Source of the DNA: Flavobacterium rhamnosiphilum
GTDB taxonomy: Bacteria > Bacteroidota > Bacteroidia > Flavobacteriales > Flavobacteriaceae
Length of the DNA stretch: 64,000 nucleotides
Assembly (NCBI RefSeq): GCF_004349195.1
Contig: NZ_SMLG01000007.1
Location: 1-64,000, forward strand
Reading direction: 5' to 3'
Shown here: piece by piece, positions 57,060-64,000 of the stretch
Position numbering within the stretch: position 1 is the stretch's first letter
Layout: every line of letters begins with the position of its first letter
Translations under genes and position numbers: made by a program
The notes under the pieces: model-generated
Seen by the model: the letters and a program-made list of their open reading frames with translations, nothing else
What the model was told of the DNA's origin: nothing
Database searches by the model: none

Positions 57060-58259
57060 ATGAAAATAGTAATTATCAACTCAGGAAGTTCGTCTATAAA
57101 ATACCAATTAATCGACATGCCGGCGAATGAAGTTATTTGTTCGGGGATGATTGACAGAATAGGATTGGAAACTTCAAATCTAACGTATGTAACCAATACT
57201 ACTAAATTAGAAGAAACGTTGCCTATTGCGAACCATAAAATTGGTTTGGAAAAAATTGCCAAATTACTGATGGATGAAAAAGTGGGGGTAATCAAAAGTA
57301 CGGATGAGATTGAAGCTGTCGGGCATCGTGTGGTGCATGGCGGAAGCGCTTTTTCGAATACGGTAATCATTACCAGTGAAGTAAAAGATAAAATCAGACA
57401 GCTTTTTGATTTAGCGCCTTTGCATAATCCTGCTAACTTGGAAGGAATAAATGTTGCCGAAGAAATTTTTAATTCCGCAAAACAAGTGGCCGTTTTTGAC
57501 ACGGCATTCCATCAGACGATTCCTGTTGTGGCACACAAATATGCGGTGCCAAATTACCTTTTGACGGAGAATAAAATTCGCGTGTACGGTTTTCACGGAA
57601 CGAGTCACAAATATGTTTCGGAAAATGCGATTCATTATTTGAAGTATAATTGTAAGAATAAAGGTGCTAAAATCATCACGATACATTTAGGAAACGGTTG
57701 CAGCATGACCGCAATAAAAGACGGAAAAAGTATCGATCATACGTTGGGTTTTGGTCCAATGAACGGATTGATTATGGGAACCCGAAGCGGCGATGTGGAT
57801 CAATCCGTGATTTTTTATCTGGTAAATACGTTGGGTTATTCGCTTGAAGCCGTGAATACGATGTTGCAAAAACAAAGCGGAATGCTTGGGCTTACCGGCT
57901 ACAGCGATTTAAGAGATATTGAAGCCAATGCGGAGAACGGAAATGCCGATTGTCAGTTGGCTTTAGCTATGAATGCATACCGAATAAAGAAATATATTGG
58001 TTCTTACACAGCCGTTTTAAACGGACTTGATGCCATTATTTTTACGGCTGGAATTGGAGAAAATTCATCTTATATCCGAAAATTAGTGTGCACCGATATG
58101 GATTATTTCGGAATAGAATTGGATGCATCCAAAAATGAAATTCGTTCGAAAGAAATTCGAGAAATCAACACACCAGATTCCAAGACTAAAATATTGGTTA
58201 TTCCTACCAATGAAGAAATCGAAATTGCCAATCAGGTATTTGAATTACTGATGAATTAA
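57060..58259 (+). CDS. ackA: Acetate kinase (AckA)
   Basis: A 399-residue cytoplasmic enzyme that makes acetate and ATP from acetyl phosphate and ADP. Both acetokinase signatures are present: MKIVIINSGSSSIKYQ at the start and the region VYGFHGTSHKYVS (about 177-189). The ATP-binding IHLGNGCSMTAI and TRSGDVDQSV follow. It acts with Pta, encoded upstream. Its gene has a good terminator. Confidence 0.97.
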   Translation: MKIVIINSGSSSIKYQLIDMPANEVICSGMIDRIGLETSNLTYVTNTTKLEETLPIANHKIGLEKIAKLLMDEKVGVIKSTDEIEAVGHRVVHGGSAFSNTVIITSEVKDKIRQLFDLAPLHNPANLEGINVAEEIFNSAKQVAVFDTAFHQTIPVVAHKYAVPNYLLTENKIRVYGFHGTSHKYVSENAIHYLKYNCKNKGAKIITIHLGNGCSMTAIKDGKSIDHTLGFGPMNGLIMGTRSGDVDQSVIFYLVNTLGYSLEAVNTMLQKQSGMLGLTGYSDLRDIEANAENGNADCQLALAMNAYRIKKYIGSYTAVLNGLDAIIFTAGIGENSSYIRKLVCTDMDYFGIELDASKNEIRSKEIREINTPDSKTKILVIPTNEEIEIANQVFELLMN

Positions 58260-58273
58260 GAAAATAACCAATT

Positions 58274-58307
58274 CAAAAAAAGCTTCTGTATGCAGAGGCT
58301 TTTTTTA
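58274..58307 (+). terminator. Terminator of ackA
   Basis: An A-run, then agcttctg pairs with gcagaggct (one G-T pair) around a short loop, followed by seven T, 15 bases past the stop codon. Confidence 0.85.
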
Positions 58308-58331
58308 TGCCTTTTATTTAAGAAATCTAAT

Positions 58332-58339
58332 TATATTTG
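58332..58339 (+). promoter_or_regulatory. Candidate -7 box of the propeller regulator gene
   Basis: TATATTTG fits TAnnTTTG. Transcription would begin near 58346, about 12 bases before the TTG at 58358. An earlier TTG at 58337 lies within the box and is unlikely to be the start. Confidence 0.45.
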
Positions 58340-58357
58340 GATATAAAACACCACATT

Positions 58358-61102
58358 TTGAAAGCAAGAATTACAATAATAATCCTATTCTATTTCATTT
58401 CATCTCAATTGTATTCACAGGAGTTACTTCCCTTTGTTGAAAATTACAATAAATCTGATTATCAAGGGGATAATCAGATTTGGAGTGTCGCACAAGGAAA
58501 TGATAACGCGATGTATTTTGCCAATAATTATTATTTGTTGCGCTATGATGGTGTAAAATGGGAGAAATACAGCTTGCCTAACAAAACAATCATTCGCTCC
58601 GTAATGGTTGATGGTGACCGGATTTATACCGGTTCTTATAAAGAATTTGGCTATTGGCATCGAAAAAATGGAAAGATGTTTTATGTTTCCATTTCTGATA
58701 AAACCAAGGTTTTTGGCGATAGTGATAATGAAGAGATTTGGAAAATATTTAAATTCAAGGGTAAGATCTACTTTCAATCTTTTAATGGAATTTTTCTATT
58801 CGATGGGAAAAAAATTAAACAAAGCAAGTTTGATTTTCTGGTTTCCTATTGCTTCCCGGTTGGCAATGAGTTGTTGGTTGCTTCAGTAGAAAAAGGAATT
58901 TATAAAATGAATAATTCCAAATTCGAAAAAATAGAAGGATGGTCTGTTTTAGAGAATAACGTCATCCATGCTATTGAAAAACATCAAAACAAAACCTATA
59001 TTTTTACTAAAAAAAATGGGGTTTATGTGGAAGATAAGGGCGTTTTAAGTCCTTGGAAAGATCCTTTAAACGATATTTTGAAAGCGGCTAATATCAATGT
59101 TGCTAAATTCATTAAAAACAATAAATTAATCATAGGAACAGCTAATAAGGGTGTTTATGTTTTTGATTTGAATTCCGGTTCATATAAAAATATCAATCGA
59201 AATAACGTATTGATGAACAATTCTATCTTAAGTATTAGTCAGGACACTGAGAATGATTTATGGCTTGGCTTGGATAACGGAATAGCACATATTGAGGTCA
59301 ATTCTCCTATTTCTATTTTTTATGATAATTCAGGAATTTTAGGTTCCGTTTATTCTGTAGCGAGTACTCCAAAAGGCTATTTGATGGCTTCCAATCATGG
59401 TGTCTTTAAATATGAGGACAAGCAGCTTTCGTTAATTCCAAATACCCAAGGGCAGGCTTGGAATATCAGTAAAATAAACACTAAATTCCTCATAGGACAT
59501 AACGAAGGTACTTTTATTTATGAGGACGGATTGTTCTATAAATTAAGTACTATAAATGGAGGTTGGAATTTGGCAAAAAGTAGCATCAATAATTCGTATT
59601 TACAGGCAACTTATAGCGGTGTGGTCATTTATAATGATGCCAATAATTTGAAAAATACTATTGTTGTAAAGAAAATAATGAAGCCTATAAAATACGTTGC
59701 CCAAAATAGAAAAAATGAAATATGGGCAGCTGATAACAATAGGGGATTGTATCGAATTCTGTACAATGAGGCCAATGAAACTACCAATGTTGAAAATGTT
59801 ACCCAACGCAGTAAAATCAGCAATGATTTTGGAGTGAAAATATTTGAGTTTAGAAACGAAATCCTTTTTTTAATCAACAAGTCTTGGTATACCTATAATT
59901 CAATCAACAATCAATTAGAAAAAAATAAATTGTTTAATGCCAACTTTAAGAATGTTTCAAACATCGTTGCCATTGACGAAAATCATTTTTTGGTACTTCA
60001 AGATGGGCTTTTGTATCATATTTATGCCAATGGAAATAATTTTATCCGAAATATCATTCAAGAGAAATATTACAAAGGAAAAATTATTAATGATAATTTG
60101 AAAGTATTCAAGAATAAAGACAATTATCTATTGAATCTTGACGATGGTTTTATTTCACTTCAATTAAAATATACGAGTAAACAAAAAGGCAAAGTAAGCA
60201 TTGAAGCCTTTGTCAATGATGATTTGATTGAAAACAAATCAAAAATTAAGTATAATTCAGAAATTAGAATACATGTAATATCTGGAGTTTACGGAGTAAC
60301 GAGTCCTAATTTAGTTTATAAGACAAATGAAACTAAAGATTTTATACCTGTAAAAGGAGGATTGATTGTTTTGAATAACTTAAGTAGTGGTTCACATGAA
60401 ATCACTATTTACCAACATGATGGATTGCATTATAATACCATTTCAAATTTTCAGTTTATGGTGGCACAACCATGGTATTTCTCTCTTTGGATGATAGTGT
60501 TGTACTTATTTATAATAGGGATGATTTTATATCTGTATTATAAATGGAATAAAATGCGATACATTCAAAAACTGGAATTACGTGAAGAAGAATTGAAGCA
60601 TCAGAAGAAAATCTTGGAGATGGAGTTAAAAGCCGAAAATGAGCTAACCAGCCAAGAATATGAAAAACATATTTTAGAACTTGAATTGCAATCAAAATCA
60701 TCTGAGGTTGCAGGTAAATCACTTTCGATAGCGAAGCAAAGTGAGATGATTGAAAAAATTCAAGGAATTCTGGATGCAGAAACTGATTTTAATAAGTTAA
60801 AAAGTGAAATTAAAAAAGCCATAAAAATAAATGCATTAAATAAGCATGAATGGGAAACTTTTGAAACCAATCTGAATCAAATACACAATGAGTTTATCGT
60901 TATGTTATCAAAGAAATATCCAAACCTAACTTCAAAGGATATTAAGCTCTGTATTTACTTGAAAATGAATCTTTCCTCCAAGGAAATTGCACCAATGATG
61001 AATATTTCTTTCAGAGGAGTTGAGTTGCATCGCTATCGATTAAGAAAGAAATTAAACCTTACACAGGATGAAAATCTTTCTAAGTTTTTATTAAACATAT
61101 AA
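58358..61102 (+). CDS. Propeller/Y_Y_Y sensor with LuxR-type DNA-binding domain
   Basis: A 914-residue membrane regulator starting at TTG 58358; there is no ATG nearby in this frame, and this start opens a signal peptide (MKARITIIILFYFISSQLYS). Then come about 560 residues of beta-propeller repeats of the two-component regulator type, a Y_Y_Y-like domain (about 600-690), one membrane helix at about 704-727, a coiled coil (730-800) and a C-terminal LuxR-like helix-turn-helix (about 855-910, LTSKDIKLCIYLKMNLSSKEI). It lacks a histidine kinase, so it is a one-component relay: a periplasmic ligand sensor joined directly to a DNA-binding domain. It is 242 bases upstream of a susC-like gene, the usual place for the regulator of a glycan-utilisation locus. 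Confidence 0.87.
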   Translation: MKARITIIILFYFISSQLYSQELLPFVENYNKSDYQGDNQIWSVAQGNDNAMYFANNYYLLRYDGVKWEKYSLPNKTIIRSVMVDGDRIYTGSYKEFGYWHRKNGKMFYVSISDKTKVFGDSDNEEIWKIFKFKGKIYFQSFNGIFLFDGKKIKQSKFDFLVSYCFPVGNELLVASVEKGIYKMNNSKFEKIEGWSVLENNVIHAIEKHQNKTYIFTKKNGVYVEDKGVLSPWKDPLNDILKAANINVAKFIKNNKLIIGTANKGVYVFDLNSGSYKNINRNNVLMNNSILSISQDTENDLWLGLDNGIAHIEVNSPISIFYDNSGILGSVYSVASTPKGYLMASNHGVFKYEDKQLSLIPNTQGQAWNISKINTKFLIGHNEGTFIYEDGLFYKLSTINGGWNLAKSSINNSYLQATYSGVVIYNDANNLKNTIVVKKIMKPIKYVAQNRKNEIWAADNNRGLYRILYNEANETTNVENVTQRSKISNDFGVKIFEFRNEILFLINKSWYTYNSINNQLEKNKLFNANFKNVSNIVAIDENHFLVLQDGLLYHIYANGNNFIRNIIQEKYYKGKIINDNLKVFKNKDNYLLNLDDGFISLQLKYTSKQKGKVSIEAFVNDDLIENKSKIKYNSEIRIHVISGVYGVTSPNLVYKTNETKDFIPVKGGLIVLNNLSSGSHEITIYQHDGLHYNTISNFQFMVAQPWYFSLWMIVLYLFIIGMILYLYYKWNKMRYIQKLELREEELKHQKKILEMELKAENELTSQEYEKHILELELQSKSSEVAGKSLSIAKQSEMIEKIQGILDAETDFNKLKSEIKKAIKINALNKHEWETFETNLNQIHNEFIVMLSKKYPNLTSKDIKLCIYLKMNLSSKEIAPMMNISFRGVELHRYRLRKKLNLTQDENLSKFLLNI

Positions 61103-61181
61103 ATAAGTTGTTTTTTTTACAGATAATAGATTTATAGAGTTATTTTTTTAAGAAATCACAATACATCATTACTACATCAGG

Positions 61182-61283
61182 CACCTCTGTATAGTACCTC
61201 AATGTTATTATTAATTGCTTTAAATCATTGATTTATCTCGCTATTTTAATGATTTGATGTGTTTATGTAGTACCTCTATGTTG
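61182..61283 (+). promoter_or_regulatory. Three GTACCTC-type direct repeats upstream of the susC-like gene
   Basis: GCACCTCTGTA (61182-61192), GTACCTCAATGTT (61195-61207) and GTACCTCTATGTT (61271-61283). The second and third match in 12 of 13 positions; the first is weaker. They lie 62-163 bases upstream of the start codon and are plausible operators of the adjacent propeller/LuxR protein. Confidence 0.5.
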
Positions 61284-61307
61284 CTTACTATAACGTTGTA
61301 ATTATCT

Positions 61308-61315
61308 AAGTTTGA
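61308..61315 (+). promoter_or_regulatory. Candidate -7 box of the susC-like gene
   Basis: TAAGTTTG fits TAnnTTTG and lies 29 bases before the ATG. The nearest TTG is 23 bases upstream, slightly too far for a good -33; the third GTACCTC copy overlaps that position. Confidence 0.35.
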
Positions 61316-61344
61316 CTCAACTAACTTTAACAAATTATTAATAT

Positions 61345-64000
61345 ATGAGAAATTTTATTTTTAGCTTTTTAGCTCTCATTTTACTTCCGGCATATATGTC
61401 TGGACAAGTAATTAAGGGACAAGTTTTAGACTCAAAAGGAATGGCAATTCCAAGTGCGATTATAGTAGCGACAGATTCTAAAACTTCAACTGATACTGAT
61501 TTTGACGGGAATTTTAATATCAACGCCAAAGTAGGCGAAGTATTAAAAATTAGCATGGTAGGTTTTGATGCCATTTCAATAAAAGCAACAGTGAATTCTA
61601 TGAGAATAATACTCTCAGAATCGAAGGATACTGAACTAAAAGAAGTTGTTGTCATTGGGTATGGGACACAAAAAAAATCTGACATTACAGGTTCCATTGC
61701 AGTTGTATCTCAAAAAGATTTATCTGACAGACCTAATGCAAGTGCCGTGAGTTCGCTGCAAGGAAAAGTAGCGGGAGTTTCAATTATTAACTCAGGTAGT
61801 CCTGGTGGACAACCAAGTATTTCAATCAGAGGAATTGGTAGTATTTCAGGGAGAGATGTTCTTTATGTTGTTGATGGAGTAATTACAAATGATATTTCTT
61901 ATTTGAATCCAAATGATATAGACAAAATGAGTGTCCTTAAAGACGCTTCAAGTTCTGCAATTTATGGAATTAGAGCGGCAAATGGAGTTATTGTTATTAC
62001 CACCAAGTTAGGCAAAAAGGGAGTTGCTGAAAACATAAAATTCAATTATGATTCTAATATTGGTTTTCAGACTCCAACTAATGTTCCGCAATATGCAAAT
62101 GCATCAGACTATGTTGCATTATACAATGAAAAGTTAACTTTTGAAGGCAATAGTGATCCATCAAAAGTATTAACCCTTGCCCAGTTTAATGGAGCAAATA
62201 CAAACTGGATGGATGAAATTTTGAAGAAATCATCTTTTACAAATTCACATAATATAGGTATGAATGGTGCTTCAGAAAAAGCGAAGTATGCAATGGGATT
62301 AGGTTATTTTACACAGGATGGTATTATGAATGCCGGTAAGGGAGTAAGTTCTGGAGAAGATTATAAAAGAATTACAGCTCGTTTCAATGGTACCTATGAT
62401 GTGTCTGACAGATTTAGAATAGGAGGTAGTTTAGCGTATTTAAAGTCGGATTCAAATGATGCCAACGCACCATTTCAAGTTGCTAGGATTACACCATCTG
62501 TTATTCCTGTTTATAATACGGATGGTTCTTATGGAACTGCGCCTGTTAGTGCAGGTTTAGGAACAGCGGGGAATAATAATCCAAGAATGATGTTGGATAT
62601 CTTTAGAGGAAAATCAAAAACAACAAGAAGTTTATTAAGTGGTTTTGCTGAGTATGATTTTTTTAAAGACTTAACATATAAAGTTAACTTTTCAAGGGAT
62701 TTTGAAACTTCTTCCAGTTATGGTTATACTCCGGAATTCACACCAATTGGTAGTGCAATACTTAGTCATAGTAAGCTTATAGAAAACAATGGTTCTAGAG
62801 ATAATGTTTTGGCAGAAAATACACTTGTTTGGACAAAATCTTTTGACAAACATAGAATTGTTGTTTTGGGTGGAGCAAGTAGAGAAAGCCGAAAAACTAG
62901 AAATTCTTCGTTTTCAGTAATTGATGTTCCTTTTAATGGTTCTGATGAGACATTATACCTAAACTTAGGTACGTCCTTAACGAACTTATTACAAAATAAT
63001 GCTGGAGCACAGGGCAGTGAAACGCGTTTTCAATCTTATTTTGGTCGTTTGCAATATGCTTATGACGATAAATATCTTATAAATGCTACTGTTCGTCGTG
63101 ATGGAGCATCGGTGTATAATTTTGATGGAAATCAAAAATCAGCAACTTTCCCTTCATTAGGTTTAGGTTGGGTAATTAGTAAAGAAAATTTTATGAAAAA
63201 CTCAGGGTTAGACTTTTTGAAAATAAAAGGAAGCTGGGGTAAACTTGGAAATGCAACCATTACCAGACAATTTGACAATACAGCTTCTAATCAAGCCGGA
63301 GCATTTTTCGGAAATCCCTCAGCAGTAAATACGGCAATATCAATTACACAATTAGTAGATCCATCGATTGAGTGGGAAGTAGTAACGGGGACTGATTTAG
63401 GGTTTGAATTGCGAACTTTTGATAATCGTTTATCAGTTGAAGGAGGGTATTATATAAAAGAGACTAAAGATGCTATTTTTAATATTACAAATTTAACAAC
63501 GTCTGGTTTAGGAGGAAGTTATTATACTAATGCAGGTTCATTTGAAAATAAAGGGGTTGAATTTTCAGCGACTTGGAATGATAAAATTGGAGAGAAATTT
63601 ACCTATTCCGTTTATGGTAATTTAACAACGATTAAAAATGAAATTACAAGTGTTATAGGAGGCTCTTTCTTTAACACGGGGCCTAGTTTATTTGGTAACC
63701 AAATAAAAAGATATGAAAATGGGCAGGAATTAGGAGCCTATTATGGCTTTCAGACTGACGGAGTGATACAAACTCAAGCTGAAGCTACTGCTTTAGGTTC
63801 AAAAGTGGGGGCATTCAAATTTAAGGATTTGGATGAAAATGGAGTAATAGATAATGAGGATAAAACCTTTTTAGGAAGTCCAATTCCTGATGTAACGTAT
63901 GGTTTTGGTATAAATTTAGCATATTCGAAAATCGATTTTGCGGTCGAATTTCAAGGTGTTGCAGGGAATGAGATCTATAATTTTAATAGAAACTCTCGAT
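61345..64000 (+). CDS. SusC-like TonB-dependent outer-membrane receptor (3' end outside window)
   Basis: 885 codons are visible and the frame is open to the window edge. It starts at ATG 61345 with a signal peptide (about 1-21, ending YMSG) and a carboxypeptidase-regulatory-like domain (IKGQVLDSKGMAIPSA). The plug contains the SusC signature VVVIGYGTQKKSDITGSI (about 96-113), then SIRGIGSISGRDVLYVVDG; the rest is barrel. SusC-type proteins import oligosaccharides with a SusD lipoprotein partner, expected just downstream. The regulator upstream and the operator-like repeats suggest a polysaccharide-utilisation locus. Substrate unknown. Confidence 0.95.
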   Translation, partial: MRNFIFSFLALILLPAYMSGQVIKGQVLDSKGMAIPSAIIVATDSKTSTDTDFDGNFNINAKVGEVLKISMVGFDAISIKATVNSMRIILSESKDTELKEVVVIGYGTQKKSDITGSIAVVSQKDLSDRPNASAVSSLQGKVAGVSIINSGSPGGQPSISIRGIGSISGRDVLYVVDGVITNDISYLNPNDIDKMSVLKDASSSAIYGIRAANGVIVITTKLGKKGVAENIKFNYDSNIGFQTPTNVPQYANASDYVALYNEKLTFEGNSDPSKVLTLAQFNGANTNWMDEILKKSSFTNSHNIGMNGASEKAKYAMGLGYFTQDGIMNAGKGVSSGEDYKRITARFNGTYDVSDRFRIGGSLAYLKSDSNDANAPFQVARITPSVIPVYNTDGSYGTAPVSAGLGTAGNNNPRMMLDIFRGKSKTTRSLLSGFAEYDFFKDLTYKVNFSRDFETSSSYGYTPEFTPIGSAILSHSKLIENNGSRDNVLAENTLVWTKSFDKHRIVVLGGASRESRKTRNSSFSVIDVPFNGSDETLYLNLGTSLTNLLQNNAGAQGSETRFQSYFGRLQYAYDDKYLINATVRRDGASVYNFDGNQKSATFPSLGLGWVISKENFMKNSGLDFLKIKGSWGKLGNATITRQFDNTASNQAGAFFGNPSAVNTAISITQLVDPSIEWEVVTGTDLGFELRTFDNRLSVEGGYYIKETKDAIFNITNLTTSGLGGSYYTNAGSFENKGVEFSATWNDKIGEKFTYSVYGNLTTIKNEITSVIGGSFFNTGPSLFGNQIKRYENGQELGAYYGFQTDGVIQTQAEATALGSKVGAFKFKDLDENGVIDNEDKTFLGSPIPDVTYGFGINLAYSKIDFAVEFQGVAGNEIYNFNRNSR

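Overview
The window is a stretch of chromosome from a Flavobacterium-like member of the Bacteroidota. The evidence is low-GC DNA, A-rich leaders without clear Shine-Dalgarno sites, promoter -7 boxes of the TAnnTTTG type, a type IX secretion C-terminal domain, a SusC-type receptor, a TamL-type lipoprotein barrel next to TamB, and several families of short intergenic inverted repeats. I see no rRNA, tRNA, CRISPR array, intact insertion sequence or prophage. Most of the 38 intact or window-truncated protein genes and one pseudogene are housekeeping or envelope functions.

Layout. 1-1596: the C-terminal part of a large type IX secreted repeat protein. 1.8-8.2 kb (minus): ammonium transporter, then a PH-domain protein behind two secreted amidohydrolases. 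8.4-15 kb: YifB/ComM ATPase, TruC-like pseudouridine synthase, an HNH protein flanked by inverted repeats, a RhlE-type helicase and a YpfJ-type metallopeptidase. 15.1-20.1 kb: a very large PAS/GAF hybrid histidine kinase and a membrane protein. 20.1-24.7 kb (minus): nitroreductase remnant, aldehyde dehydrogenase, outer-membrane DUF5723 protein, RluA-like synthase and PanB. 24.7-31 kb: NTF2-like protein, a 56-residue membrane protein, Lgt, iron-sulfur L-serine dehydratase and a secreted M14 peptidase. 31-38.5 kb: TamL and TamB. 38.6-44.3 kb (minus): Na/phosphate symporter, DUF892 protein, thioesterase, class C beta-lactamase-like hydrolase and a membrane orphan. 44.8-52.5 kb: TonB-dependent receptor, DnaK and a DUF5117-type metalloprotease. 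52.9-58.3 kb: CorA and the Pta-AckA acetate pathway, with two small genes lodged between pta and ackA. 58.3-64 kb: a propeller/LuxR sensor-regulator and the start of a SusC-like receptor, which is probably the left edge of a polysaccharide-utilisation locus continuing past the window.

How genes fit together: Lgt lipidates lipoproteins such as TamL; TamB and TamL probably form one envelope-spanning machine; Pta and AckA convert acetyl-CoA to acetate with ATP gain; and the propeller/LuxR protein probably controls the SusC operon, in front of which lie three copies of a GTACCTC-type motif.

The most interesting non-coding signals are two copies of a structured element resembling the Flavo-1 RNA motif (12353-12461 and 44514-44606), a sigma-54-like promoter with TGACA/TGTCA sites before dnaK, the inverted-repeat cassette around the HNH gene, and nested inverted repeats at 10.0 and 25.5 kb. 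No obviously new multi-gene defence or mobile system is visible.
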